From positions 1-43,485 of the forward strand of contig NW_019776005.1 in assembly GCF_001039355.2 (NCBI RefSeq): DNA of 43,485 nucleotides, given 5' to 3'. Positions 11,665 through 25,000 of the stretch are shown here, piece after piece; the stretch's first letter is position 1, and each line of letters begins with the position of its first letter. The notes under the pieces are model-generated. The model was not told the DNA's origin, ran no database searches, and worked only from the letters and a program-made list of their open reading frames with translations. The translations under genes were made by a program, and so were the position numbers. This DNA comes from Lingula anatina (lineage: Eukaryota > Brachiopoda > Lingulata > Lingulida > Lingulidae).

Positions 11665-11736
11665 CTCTGGTGTTAATCCAACTGAACTGGTGAAATGCAG
11701 AAGTCGTTGTGATTAGTTGACTACCCAATCCATCCC

Positions 11737-11744
11737 TTATATAT
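11737..11744 (-). promoter_or_regulatory. TATA-like box of small gene copy B
   Basis: On the minus strand this reads TATATAAG followed by GGATGG. The same TATATAAGGGATGG string occurs upstream of exon 1 of copy C (31058-31071). Both lie about 75-80 bases before the start codon, which fits a core promoter with a short 5' UTR. Confidence 0.5.
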
Positions 11745-12114
11745 ACTTATGCGTGTTTCGAGACACTCCGATCGTCTCACGGACTCTATAGGATACCTTC
11801 TTCTGTAAATAAAACTGTTCCGATCAACTTACGATCGTCTGCCGCTGTAGCACTTCCCGCCTCTCCGCGTTACATTCATGCATAGGCCTATTGATGTTTC
11901 CACCGAGCCGTCCACGATCACATCACGATCATAAGGGACGTTTGTCTTACATGTTTAATTTGTATTGGTTCAAGATGATTGTTAAAAAAGTCTTTGATAA
12001 TACATATCAATATTAATGATATCTAGAAAATATCGTAAATTTATAACTCTATTCTAGACTACTGGTGTCACTGTCGTCCCCTCGCTACCTTAACTCCATA
12101 GAAATCAGGGTGTG

Positions 12115-12116
<2 letters not shown>

Positions 12117-12149
<33 letters not shown>
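12117..12149. repeat. Poly-C run of 33 bases
   Basis: An uninterrupted C homopolymer. Such runs are error-prone in assembly, and the opposite strand could form G-quadruplex-like structures. Confidence 0.95.
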
Positions 12150-12626
12150 TTACCACCACCCTATATAGATTTCTGTCCCCATCTTAGGAACGCGGAGAGA
12201 GGGAGGAGGTTATAGTCGTTTTCAGTATTGGCATTTAAAATTATCGATTTGTCAGCGTAAAAAAATAAGAGGTCTTTTTATCATCTTTTCAGGTGTAGTG
12301 CAGTGTGTATTTTTATCCTGTTTATCAGGTGGCAGTATTTCAGGTTAGGGTAATGTGACCTGGGTTTGAAGTCCAATTGTGTGTTAACCCTGTTTATCAG
12401 GTACATGTATTTACCACTGACCTGAAGCCGGTCGAGGCAAGACGATAGCACGCCGGCTTGATTTTAATTTTTTATGGGTGACAATCGTGACGTGACAATT
12501 GACAAATGCCATTGACATAAGATCAAGTCGATAAAATCCACCCATCGTCAATGCTAGCCAATCATGGTATGTAGAGTCTGTAGAGTCATTTAGGTCATTT
12601 AAGAGCAACCTCGTTGTAGATATAAG

Positions 12627-12839
12627 GGCCCATTCCCATAGAATTTAGATCGATCTATCCCTGTGGGAAGTCTCATCAGATTACTGTCAGATAATCTGGC
12701 TGAAATGTCCCTTCCGCCTACTACAAGTTGTAAGGGGATAATTAACTTTCGTGCCCGCTCGGCTGACAGCTATTTAGCGTGAACACCCAGGGAGTTAGGT
12801 CGATCTAGTTGGATCGATCTAATCTCTGGGAATGGTGTC
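12627..12839. mobile_element. MITE in unit 2 promoter with visible empty site in unit 1
   Basis: The ends share an inverted CCATTCCCA/TGGGAATGG followed by TTAGATCGATC-type arms. It is flanked by TAAG on both sides (12623-12626 and 12840-12843). Unit 1 has the same flanking sequence uninterrupted at about 4287-4300 (TATAAGATTGATGACTTG), with one TAAG. This is a clean empty-site comparison. There is no coding capacity. Confidence 0.75.
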
Positions 12840-13164
12840 TAAGATTGATTGCTTGAATTATTTGTTTGATACCAGGTAGTTGTGTTCTGGAGGGTGTTAG
12901 GTTGGATTTACTTAAATTAACGACAGACGTCGCAGTGTTGTGTGGCGGAGTCGAGTTTGATTATTTGATTATAATGCGGGGATTTTGTCTCTCTATTTTT
13001 AGCAACATCACCTGACTGACTGGCACAGCAGGCACAGTTTCCAACCTACAAGGAGTTACAAAAACACACAGCGTCTACTGTCCGGTGTAAGTGTTCTAGA
13101 ATCAGCTGAAACAACAGGCGTTAATTGTTCACATTATAGCTGTAGAGAAAAAACCTTTTGCAGT

Positions 13165-13201
13165 GGGGATTTCCACATCTATTTTTAGTAACGTGGCGTC
13201 A
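13165..13201 (+). promoter_or_regulatory. Composite kappaB-like / MEF2-like / CRE-like block, unit 2
   Basis: GGGGATTTCC lies at 13165-13174, CTATTTTTAG follows, and the CRE position at 13194-13201 reads TGGCGTCA. One base therefore breaks the CRE palindrome. Spacing is the same as in units 1 and 3. Confidence 0.5.
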
Positions 13202-13342
13202 CTTGCAGCCTTTTTGTTGTTCAGAGGACACTGAAATCACGAGGAAAGGAAAAACGACTGCACTGTCCTTGTACACGGCATTATAGTGTAAAATTCAATT
13301 GTTTGAAATAGAACTGTTATCACAGCCTACTAACGCTGTAAT

Positions 13343-14113
13343 ATGGCTGAGGGACGAGGCAATTGGCCGACTGGGGTAGGCCAGCATATGTTTGGAGATA
13401 TTACAGACACGTATGGCGGACAGGTTATGAGGCAAATGCCAAGTCCAGCAGCTCCATTCAACGGACCTCCTATTGGAAACATTTTCAGAACGGCAACACC
13501 AGTCCAAACAAATCTCTTGCAGATATCATCCCCCGTTGGATCATCAGAAGGACGCTTGGCCACTGCACCATTTCCGATGTCGTTAAATGACTCTGCAAAC
13601 ATTAGTCATGTTTCTGGAGGGTTTGTGCCCCCAGTAATAACACCACAGAGACCATACCCACAACATACAGTGGCGGTAAGTCAACCATCTACGTCGTTAT
13701 CCATCGGTGGAGTATCTAGCACGGGCGCACCTGTAACACCGATCACGTCCGTCTTACATTTGTTATCAGGACTACAGGGTCACATGTCAGAGTCTGGTTC
13801 TACACAGGTGATAAGAAGTTCAACTTACTCACCCGTGTCTGGGTCATCACAGAACATCTGGCTACAAAGTCCACAGTTGACAGAAAGGTAATTATGGATA
13901 AATTAATCAACTATCTGTCATTACATGTACCTATCGAGTGGTTCGATTTAATTACTTCTACATAATATTCCACTATAATTGTGTGCGAAATAAAGAACGG
14001 TAGACATTTTCATGGGATGTAGAGTCTCAAATAGTGAAGGGAAATGACACGGGATATACAATGTTACAAATGGTTAAGTATTTAAAGTGTCAATAAATTA
14101 ATTAATTAATAAG

Positions 14114-14146
<33 letters not shown>

Positions 14147-16856
14147 GACCAAATCACAAAATTAACAATAAATATAATTTAGAATAAGGCAAAATGCAAT
14201 TTAAAAATAAATTAAAGATCTTTGTTAACGCATGATCCGCCTGTGCGGCGGAATAACAAAATTTGCATTAAATCCTGCGTCACCTGCAAGATAATTGTTG
14301 TGAATATTTTTATTTATTCAGCGGAGCACGAACGGAGTCAAATAACAGTTTACAAGAGGCAGAGGTATTTTTATTCATAATAACATTTCAACTCTGCACA
14401 GTTTAGCTTCCAATGTAAAACATTTAAACAGAAAACCGGTGTTATATTAACTCATTATTGAAAGTTTAACTAAAAATCACGATCCCTTGCTGGCGTTATA
14501 TACCAGTATTCATCCTTATGACTGTTTGAAAATGTTTGACAATAACAAAAAGATTTCAACATTAACGCTGTGCACAAGCAGAATGAAATTACTATAGGCT
14601 ATTTATTTGTTTAATGTTATTTTCAGGATCAAGACAGGAATACTGGTCACAACTGTGATCCCAGTGACCATAATGCTAATGCATCATCTGATAGTTATAA
14701 TAAGGTAATACAAGTTAAAGCGATAACACAGGTGGTTAACATAGTTTTTACACACAAATACTTTTAATTAAAATATACCTTGACAAAAATTATGTGTGTT
14801 GTATTATATGTAAAGCGTTACGATATTTTGGTTATTTTAATGATTGTCCTTTTTTCTTAATGTCAGGTAGTATTACTTAAATGATACATTCGTAATATAA
14901 ATATCTACGTGGTCTAAAAATTATCCATACGACAGAATTTTCCCTTAGCACATGCTGAAAGTGAAATGGAGCTAAGATAATTTATATTTGAATATTTTTT
15001 TCAGGACCAAGGCGGAATGAGTGGCCACAGCCACAGCGCCACAGACGAAGATTCTGATGCGTCATCTGACAGCACTGAGTACATAGGATGTGTCGGCTGT
15101 TATAAGAAAGCGAATATTGTCTGTCTGGACTGCCGCCACGGACGATTTATACCAAAATTTTGTCTTAAATGTAGTAAAGATCGCCACCCTGGTAAACTGG
15201 CGGATATTCACCACAGGATAACACTGAGATCACAGGTCACGTCACAACGTGTGTCTTGCACACAAGATGACGGTGATTATAACCCTTCACATGAGTTTTC
15301 TAACAGGAGATATATGTGTGATATGATAGACTACATGGAGAGCTGTGAGGGAGAAGCCACGGTTGCATGTTTGGACTGCTTAACACGTTATTTAATATTA
15401 AGATGTTTCACCTGTGACATATCTGAGCACATAGGCAGTGAGGCACACCACCGAATAATACGTCTTCACCCTGTCAGCACAGACGACGCAAGGGAAGGGA
15501 GTAGTACAGCGGCTGGGAGCGATGGTGATGGTGAATGTGGCGACTCTACGTCAAGGATGGAGGAGGATGTTGGGGAGAACTACGGCAAATGTTGGCAGTG
15601 CCGTGATGAAGCAGTGGAAGCATGCTTGGACTGTTATGTGGGTGGTTGTTACGCATTGTGTTCCGACTGTGATATAAAGAGACACACTAAAAAGCTTATA
15701 GCAACTCACTCCAGGATACCTATAGAGCGCTTTGAATCATTGAAACGAGGACAGAAGGATGCGGATTTAAAAATTCCGACAAAGACGTTTGATGTTCCTT
15801 ATGACAAATTTTATATGTGTGAAAATCCAAGTGAAGAATTTAATCTATGTGAGGGAAAAGCAACGTATGTAATCTTACAAAATATGTGGAAATATATGAA
15901 ATATATGGAAATATGTGAAAAGACTGTTTTGTTGCAAGAAAGTAAAATACCTGGAAGACTACGGTACTTACCACAGAGCCGTAGGCCTAATGCTGCACTA
16001 CCAGGACAGTGTACCAACTGTGGAACATGAAAACATTTCCCTGCAGCAGGACAGTGATGAAACCAACCTGGAAAACAACACCAACGAAACAACGCCACAG
16101 ATCGCTATGGAACATCAAATCAGGACCGCAAATACTCTGAGAAATACAAACGAAGCAACCGAAAGTGACACAATTGACCATAATAGTGATAACAGTATCG
16201 TGAGAGAAGACCTCGATACAACGACACAAGTTTCTTCACAGCATGAAAGTAGCACCGTCGCCCCAGGAAACCACGAGGAAAAAGCTCAAAGTTCCAGTGA
16301 TAGTGACGATTCTGACCATGCGGAAGGCTCACACTATAAATGCGACAGTTGTGACAGGGCAGCACATTTAGTTTGCATGGATTGTGACAGAAATCTCAAC
16401 CGTCTGTGTCAACAATGCTATAAAACTAAACATAAATCTCCGGCTAGTAGAAGACACTTAATGCTAAAAATACCATATGAACCTACTCCAACGAGGACGA
16501 AGCCAGTTACACTTAGAAATCTGAGTTTAGTACATGATCGCTACCGAAAGGTACTTGAATATACAAGAAAACAAAAATCTATTAATCTCACCGAAGCCCT
16601 TAAGGCTACGGGAATCAAACGCCAAACACTTATAGATAGACACGGCATCGCAGAGTTACGTATAGTAGATAGACTTAAGTATAACGACTTGGAAAAGAAG
16701 GCGAGAGAATCGTTCTTTCTACGTTCCAAGTTCACTGTAAAAGACTTCGAGTTAGAATGTCGAGCAGAACTTCAAAAAAGAAGCCATGAGGTTCTTAAAA
16801 TGAAAACGGAGGGAAAACTTTTACCTTTTAATATTCTGGCATATAAAACGCAGTGA
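13343..16856 (+). CDS. B-box-like/CCDC106-like protein, copy 2, frameshifted in the last exon
   Basis: Exons 13343-13887, 14322-14364, 14627-14704 and 15005 onward match copy 1 in order and phase. The N-terminal exon is 29 codons longer (182 residues), with extra sequence before the QLTER end. Modules 1-3 of the Cys/His type are intact in exon 4. Around 15860-15935 the copy has 80 bases where copy 1 has 76, with a tandem ATATATG(A/G)AA-like microduplication. The frame is therefore lost and stops at 16028-16030. The original frame resumes by about 15915 and stays open to TGA at 16854-16856. It encodes the module-4 remnant, acidic linker, module 5 and a complete CCDC106-like domain. As read, it would give a 528-residue protein without the C-terminal domain. 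It may be a recent pseudogene, an assembly error or a truncated product. Its C-terminus resembles copy 3 more than copy 1. Confidence 0.75.
14116..14144. repeat. Poly-A run of 29 bases in intron 1 of plus gene 2
   Basis: An uninterrupted A homopolymer preceded by ATTAATTAAT repeats. No retroposed body is recognised beside it. Confidence 0.95.
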
Positions 16857-17221
16857 ACCGACACCTGACATTGATGAGAATTGGTTCTAACTACCTTTGT
16901 ATATAAACGTCATAGTGTTTTTGTGTCAAGAAAATGTAATATATTCATTTAAAGTGAAAATACTTTCCCTTTACTTATTCCTTTGATGTTTTATTTAATT
17001 TTCTTCGTGATTGCACTTTTTACAACTATTGTGTGATCACAAACGGATTTCACACATCAAGCCTATGTTGGTCAACAAGACATGCTTTAAACACCCGCTG
17101 TGGTTTGAACATGTAGGGATAATTTATTTTAAACTGTCTTTTATTTTCAAAGGTTTATTGTTACTGTTTGTATTTTTGACAAATTTTATCTCATGGGTTA
17201 ACACGCGTTTTTTTTGCACCA
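16857..17221. other. Type-B tail after plus gene 2
   Basis: About the first 170 bases match 36743-36990 downstream of the unit 3 pseudogene, not the tail of unit 1. The rest is T-rich and non-coding. It ends in a pyrimidine-rich acceptor-like string, TTTTTTTTGCACCAATTAG, directly before the partial exon at 17222. Confidence 0.55.
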
Positions 17222-17636
17222 ATTAGCTAGCAGAAGACACTTAATGCTAAAAATACCACATGAATCTACTCCAACGAGGACGAAGCCAGTTACACTTAGA
17301 AATCTTAGCTTAGTACATGATCGCTACCGAAAGGTATTTGAATATACAAGAAAACAAAAATCTGTTAGCCTCACCGACGCCCTTAAGGCTACGGGAATCA
17401 AACGCCAGACGCTAATAGATAGACACGGCATCGCAGAATTACGTATAGTAGATAAACAAAAGTATAGCGACTTGGAAAAGAAAGCGAAAGAATCGTTCTT
17501 TGGGTCTAAATTCACTGTGAAAGACTTAGAGTTGAAATGTCGGGAAGAACTTCAGAAAAGGAGTCAGGAAGTTCTTAAAATGAAATCTGAAGGAAAACTT
17601 TTACCTTTTGATATTCATGCATATAAAACACAGTGA
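17222..17636 (+). pseudogene. Extra copy of the CCDC106-like terminal segment
   Basis: This open frame repeats only the last 137-138 codons of the plus gene. It runs from SRRHLMLKIPHESTPTRTKP through RYRKVFEYTRKQKS, IAELRIVDKQKY and KSEGKLLPFDIHAY to TGA. At diagnostic residues (VFEY, SVSLTDAL, FFGSKF, FDIHAY) it follows copy 1, whereas the terminal part of copy 2 just upstream follows copy 3. No ATG or upstream modules are attached. An acceptor-like tract immediately precedes it, so use as an alternative last exon cannot be excluded. Most likely it is a recombination relic. Confidence 0.65.
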
Positions 17637-19017
17637 ATTAACACCTGACATTGATGAGATAAGGAATTAATTTTAACGTGATTGAGTATTTGTGTTAAAA
17701 GAGAATGTAAAACATGTATGTTCACTGGAGTTTAAACTATTAAATCCAAAGACGTTTTGATAGTCTTCCAAATTACGTTTGTTGATCCATCCTCCATTTT
17801 TGACCGTCCTCCGACAGAAAAATCAGATACCCATCAGTGGCGAATTTAGAGGGGGGTCAGAGGGGGGGTCCTGACCCCCCTTCCACTTCTGGTTTTTTGA
17901 CTAGCTGAATCATAGTTCTAAACCGTACTAAATGGCACCGTTTGCCCTCTATAAAACCAACAATTTTCGTGGCCCTTCATCGGGCCCCGAACACCACGCA
18001 GAGTGTGCGTATCCGCGGACCCCCCCTTCAAATACTCCTGGATCCGCCCCTGCACATCAATGCAAACTTGAAAATCTGACCGTCTGCCGTAAGACCCAGA
18101 CGACGGCCTAAATCCGCTCCTGTAATCCCCTTTTTTATTTTTATCGTGATTGTAAGTTATACCACTATAATGTGATAGTAAAGTTAATATATTAAATGTT
18201 GTTTATCGTCTCATACCTCAAATCTTTCCGGGTGAACCAGGCACACAGACCTGTCTTAAAACCCCACTGTAGTTTCAACAGGTGAAGGGGAAGTTCATCA
18301 TGATTTACATTTGTATTTCCACCCAAGCCTTTTTATCAAAAACTTTTTGTAAATGGTTGCAAGTGTTTCAGAAAAAAACGCCATTCCCTTGGTGAAATGC
18401 ACCAATCTGTATGTACATATAGGTTTGGGGGGGGGGGGGATTAAATAACCAAATTGTATTTTGGTGTTTATATTGAAGTTATAATGATTAGTGTCTTGTG
18501 TCTTGTTTCATTTTTTTATGTATGTTTGAAGAAATAAATAATCAAATTGTGTGTACCTTGATGTTTTTATTGAAGTTATAATAACTAGCGTCTACTGTTG
18601 TGCATCATTTATTTGTTATATATGTTTGAAGAAATAAGATACATAGCGTAATACATGTATCACAAGACGCAAAGTATGAAAAAATTAGTCTGAAGTTTGT
18701 TTTCAGCTACAGTTGTAGAAAATATCTGGCCATTAAAGTCGCGTTAGACTTTCCTAAATAATGTAAAAGGCGGCATCAACCATGTTTTATTACGTCTTAT
18801 AAGTAAGACAAAAAGACAAAATCAATGCCAACTGCGAGGCATACTAAAGTTCGAATGCATGTACTAGAATATTGTCTTAATTGTCATGATTTTTACTGAT
18901 AACGAGGTCAAATTCAGAGCAACTACCTTGAATTAAAAAAATCTGATTATATCAGGTTACACTTAAAAAGTAAAATTCTATTTATATCAAAAGAAAGGAT
19001 CCAAAATTGTCGTTGTT
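17637..19017. other. Convergent intergenic region between units 2 and 3 (type-A tail)
   Basis: No gene is supported. The sequence parallels 8212-9330 downstream of unit 1, including the hAT-like element, the G run near 18425 and the paired GAAGAAATAA motifs. The hairpin cluster of 9479-9725 is absent. From about 18890 it matches the left edges of units 1 and 2. Confidence 0.6.
17835..18052. mobile_element. Non-autonomous hAT-like element (MITE), second copy
   Basis: Starts CAGTGGCGAATTTAG and ends CTGGATCCGCCCCTG at the same relative place as 8412-8606. The left interior differs: here it has G runs where the first copy has C runs. The right two-thirds are nearly the same. Confidence 0.6.
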
Positions 19018-22000
19018 CTACTCTGAATTGTGTTGTGAGGACATGAAGATGTTACACCCACACAACCAATACTGGCGAGTGCTCCGGTCCTCGTGATCCT
19101 CGTGGCTTGCTTGGCTTCTCGGTCCTTCACATAACTCGGCAACTGTCTTCTTCAGGGCAAGATTCTCCCGGCGGAGGGCTTCGTTTTCCCGCATCGCATC
19201 CCCTATGTAAAACAAAGACATTTATCGTTATCAGTAAACTGATTTTTATGGTCGAATTTCTGCCCCAACTTACATAATATACAAGATAAACAAGCATTTA
19301 TGTAACCATCATCACTCCGTAACCAGTCTGAATGGGGCGACTCACATTTTTCATATTTGGAAAAGTTATATAAAGGTTGTTTAATGTTCTAACTGCTGTA
19401 TCTTATTTTACCCACCAGTCACAACCAGGTTATTAATTAATTAATTAATTAATTTATTTATTTATTTATTTATTTATTCATATGTTACAACTTAGAGGAA
19501 GAAAGGGCAAAACAAAAAACTATATAGAAACGTTAAAAAAATATAAAAGCGAGTCACGTCAGTCTCTGAAACCTGAAAAGCTGAAACCCATGCTTATTTC
19601 ACTTGTTTTGACTTGGAAAAAAACAGGACTAATTATAGTACTTTGTGTCTTTAACTCCCTGTTATAAGTCAACACCAGCCGACGGAGGTTAAATGTATCA
19701 CATAATATATCATATAATAAGGTAAGCCCTTACCTGCTTGGTCTGTCATCACACCGGCGTTTTGGAGACCAACAGTGGCGTCCCCTGCTCTAGGACCTGG
19801 AAGTAATCAATGGAGAAGCTTGGGGCATAACTCTGAATTCTTTCGTGCTTGGTTGACACCTTGATCAGTTGACAAATATAAAAACCAGCTAAAATGCATA
19901 TAAATTAAGAGCGTTACCTGTTCTTCCTGTTTGATTTGTCGCTATCCCAGCGGCGTGGAGGCCAATACTGGCGCCTTCTGCAGCAGGATCTGAAAACAAC
20001 AAGCAATCCTTCATTACAACGGTGTTAACCTACTGAAACAAAATTAGTCTTTAAGTGAATGTTGAAAACAAGTTCCTCAATTCCCTGGCCTACATGTATA
20101 TACAGCTGGGGTTTAATATGAACCCACACCCATTGAGCACACCACTACAATTTATCTTTATTCATATTGCGATTACTAATAAAGCCCCACCCCCACCCCC
20201 ACCCCCACCCCCAACCAATATGCTCCTTTACCCAGGAGCCCCAGCCGCGTCCACTCCCTCTATCCCGATATACATATTGCTTCAAGTATATTGTATCAGA
20301 GCTGGAGGGGAATCCCGTAAATTCAGGGCATAGGGGAATCCCCTAAATTCAATGCGGACACGTACGATAAAAGTCCGCGGTAGGCATAGTTGTACATAAA
20401 TAGTAACTTAACTTTAGACTACAAGGCAGTGGGATATTTTACCTACTCCTTCTTCCATAAAACCAGTCTAAGAGTTAATGCTGATACGTGCAGCATAAGC
20501 GTTACAAAAGACCCTATTTGAGTTTTATAAAGGATCCACACAAGGAAAGCACATTGTTTATATATATAACGTTACGTTGTAATGCATTACTCAAGATGTC
20601 CCTCGCTGTCCCAGTCACATCATTGGCACAAAATTTAAACTAACTCACCATCAGGCTCGTCTGACACCTGCTGTGGAATGGTGTAATATTCATAACGGGA
20701 ACCTATAATAACATGAATACGAGGTAGACGACTATGTTAATAGATTAACCAAACATTCATCAACTGATTAACATCTTGTTTTGGTTTTTTTTTCTACTGA
20801 GTCTCTTACTTAATCAATGACGTTGCGATCCTGCATCAACGATTGCTCACTTAAAAACCTAAATACTCGTGCACATGATTAAATTCGTTATTAGCTCTTT
20901 CTTTTAAAAGCTCCCAATTTAAAAGTATGAATAGACTTATAGTTGGCAAGCTAGCTTTACAGTGCCCTAAAACACAGGGCATGTTGGAGGGGAATCCCCT
21001 CAATTCAATGAGGACATGTACGATAAATGAATACTTGGCAAGCTACAGCTTACCGCGGTTGACATAGTTTAATAGTAACTTAACTTTAAACTACATTGTA
21101 CAAGGCAGTGGGATCCCCCACCCCCCACCCCCCCATAAAAACAGTCTTGGAGTTAATGCCGATACTTGTAACATAAGCTCTAAAAATGACCTGATTTGAG
21201 TTTTAAAAAGATCCACACAAGCAAAGCACAAATTGTTGTGTTTATTTATATATAACTTTACGTTGTAATTACTTAAGTTGACCCTCGCTGTCAAAGTTTA
21301 CACCTTCGCCTCACGCCCCTCCTTTCCGATCCCTTCCACTCCCTATATAAGCACTTAAAGATGTTCCGATCAATGCATAAAATATAAAATTTAACTCACC
21401 GTCACACTCCTCCGACACCTGCTGTGGCATTCCAATGGAATATCCATCATGGGAGCCTATAATAACACCAAAACGCGGTAGACTATGTACAATATCACTA
21501 CATAAATCAAACATTCATCAACTGATTAACATTTATACCCAGAAATATACCCAAATATCCTGCACGAAAACGCAGTAGATACTTCAGCGCAGTCGACTAC
21601 TGCAATCACACTGAAAGCATGCCTCAAATCTGCTTCGATTTGAGTTATGGATGAAGTTTATACTCCCCAGAAGTAGCATTAGATCTACTACAACCATGCC
21701 TCACAAAGTTACAGTAGAAATGAAGCTTAATACTTCACCGCAGTAGTACAATACTGCATTTCTATTCTGCGTGAAGCATTTTCGAAGTAGCATGCGTAAG
21801 CCTAGGTCCCAACTGCGTTTTGGACGCATTGTTTTTAGGTTCCTTGCGTCCGGCTAGGACGTAGCTAGATCACACGTAGCGGCTGTTGATCATGTCGAAA
21901 AGGTTTTTACGTGCTGTCTGCCTCCTTCCAAAAGTCGCACGACGGACGTGCTCCTCGCGCACGAACTCCCACGTTTTCACGTTTTTTTGGTCGTAGACCA

Positions 22001-25000
22001 CACGTAGCAGCCCGAACGTTCGGTTGGGACCTATAAGCTTTACGGTAGTAGTGTTCTACTTTAAAAATACTTCATATCAAAGTAGAAATACAGCAGCCTG
22101 GTTTCATAACTGTTGTAAAGCAAATTACTTACACTTTCACTAATCACAGATAATAATTAAAGCGGAATCAAATGAGTAAAAGGGACAAAGAGTTATTGAG
22201 TGTAAGTTAAGTTTCTCCAAGAGTCAACAAGTGTAGAACATGTTTTTAGTGTCAGAAGATGGAAAAGGTCAAAGTCAGTAACAGTTAATGTGATTGGTTA
22301 ATTTCATAACATATAATAATTTTGATCATCTATTTATCACATGATAGCTGAGTTTTGGATAAGGTCCAAGCATGAGTAATCCAAATAATATTTTAGATAT
22401 CTTAAATTGAAAACAAGTTTCTTAGGGATTACCTAATAAGGAAATGTTGGTTGCATAGTGACTTGCAACATGAGAATGGAAAATATTTTGTAATCACGCA
22501 AAGACAATGGAAAAGAAAACAAGTAAATGCGTGATCAGTACGGAGAAATTGAGTATAAATATTTGTGAAGTTGTAAGAAGCAAGAGTCGGTGAATAAACG
22601 TTCGAAAGCTCCAAACTGCTGTCGTCATTCCTCACTATAACAAGTGGTGGAGGAAAAATCGATCCCCGCTCTACCGAGGCAAGTGGAACGGCGATACAGT
22701 TATGGTGATGACGGCAGCAGGATCGTAGACACCGAAGGGTTCACACCATCCACCCAAGGGCAAACATCGTCAGTGCCCCAGTGCAGCGAAAACTGAGTAT
22801 GCTGGGTATTGAAAATCGCCAAAAGTCATTACCCAAGCAACAATTATTAACTGAAAAGAAAAAATGAAGATGTTGTCAGATTTGACTTTAGCGCCAGAAA
22901 AGTTTACTGGTAACGCTAACGAAGACGTAGAAAGGTGGTTAAATCAATTCGAAAACTATGCGCAGTATGAAAAACTAGAAGATGAACAAATCACCGCCTT
23001 ATTTCCTCTCTTACTGAATCCAACAGTGTTAAACTGGTACGATTGTTTAACAGTGGAAGTACAGAAAGACTGGAAATCGCTAGTCCGCGAGTTCCGACAG
23101 CGATATGAACTGAAATCCGGAGAAACTTGGGAGAAAGCCTCAGAATTTTTCAAGCGTCATCAACTTCCAGAAGAACCAGTACAGAGGTACATCGAATCGA
23201 TGCGTCACGACGCCAAACGTGCGCGTTTAGATGAGGGAACGGCATTTACAGTGGTAATAAATGGGTTACTACCCGAACTCCGCCCATTTGTATTGCAAAA
23301 GGAGCCCTCTGACTTTGATTCTCTTATGCACCACACGCGCATTGCAGAAAACGCAGTTCAGCCGACGAGAAGAGGTCAACGATATGACATAAAAATGATA
23401 ACAGAGAAAATAGACACTCTTCAGAGTTCAATTAATGACGCCGTCAGTGCACAGTCTGCAATCCATCTATTGCAAGACCAATGTGATACCAGAAATGAAA
23501 CAAACTTTGAAACCCCAAGAGCGAGCCTTAAAGAGTATCCAGGAAAATTCACTCCCAACACCATAGGTCCCAGAAGTATGCCACAACGCGGCAGGCATCT
23601 GCGTCGCTCAGAGTACAAATTAACATCAGCTGGACATACGAACTATCCTCAACAACGAAATCAAATAAGTAAATGGCCGATGTGTCAGGGATGTGGTGAG
23701 TACACACATCTCAGAACTAATTGTTTTGCTCGAAATTTTAACTGCAATTGTTGTGGTAAAATAGGACACATAGCAAAAGTCTGTCATTCTGCACGTGTAA
23801 ACAAACGGCTAAGAAAAAGAAAAAGGTTTTATAATAAGATTGAAGATAGAAAAGTGCCAATTTCTATTATTTCCGATTACCAAGCTAATAATCTAGTATC
23901 AATCCAAATCGACAAACAACATGTCAATGCTTTGGTTGACACAGGTGCAGTCATATCTTGTGTATCGGAATCTTTCTTATCAAAATTAGGGAAAAAGGAT
24001 CGAAATGAATACGAAAAACCGTCATTAAAAGAAGTTTCAGTTGTTGATGGATCTGTGATTAAAGTTCTAGGAAAAGTAGAGTTACCTCTTTGTTTTGGAG
24101 ATGTGATCATAAAACATAAAGTCCACGTATTTAGTCAATTGCCAAGAGGTTTGATATTAGGCACAGATTTCCTAAGAAAACACAATGTGAAAATTGATTT
24201 ATCGTCTGATAGCATGACACTGCCTGATTATGATTTGCTCTTACCCTTGTATAGTCCATCTGTATTAGGTTTAGTACGTAACTTTAAATCCGAATTTATT
24301 CCACCTAGAAGTGAATGTTTGATTCCAGTCAAAATATCACATTCCTCATCTGTCTCCGTGGCTTTATTAGAACCAGTACGAAATCTTGAGTCCAAGAAAA
24401 AACTTATCGGAGCAAAATGTTTGGTTTCTATTGATAAAAACAATTCTGCTTACAGAATAATGAACCCTAGCGATGAAAGTATTTTCATTCCCAAAAGAAC
24501 AATATTAGCTGTTGCAAGTTCAGTGAGTCTGGCAAGCGTCAGTGCTTTAAATGAAATGTCAGAAGGAGATACAACACAAAAAGGTGATAGGTTACCTGAT
24601 CAAGAAGCATTGCGGAATGCAGATGAATTAAATATAAACTTTGCCGATTCAGACATGAGTGAAGATCAGAAACAACAATTAAAAATGTTGTTAGGACGTA
24701 ATCGTGAAGTTTTTGCTACCAATCTTTCAGAATTAGGTTCAGCAAATATGTATCAGCATAGAATTGACACAATAAATGATATCCCTGTGAAACAAACGTT
24801 TTATCGTACGTCACCGAAGCTGAAAGATGAAATTGTCAAACAAGTAGACGAAATGTTACAACAAGGTATAATCGAAGAAAGCATGAGTGAGTACAGTAGT
24901 CCAGTAGTACTTGTAAAAAAGAAAAATGGAGAATACAGGTTCGCGATTGATTACCGGAAGTTGAACAAAGTCACAAAACCCATGCACTGGCCACTCCCAC

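Larger units (their letters stand above)
11665..13342. promoter_or_regulatory. Divergent intergenic region of unit 2
   Basis: This region separates the ATGs of minus gene B and plus gene 2. A TATATAAG box for the minus gene lies at 11737-11744, and copy C has an equivalent at the same distance. It also carries a 33-base C run, a MITE at 12627-12839 that is absent from unit 1, a weak GGGGATTTTG plus CTATTTTTAG block near 12978-13002 and the conserved composite block at 13165-13201. Confidence 0.55.
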
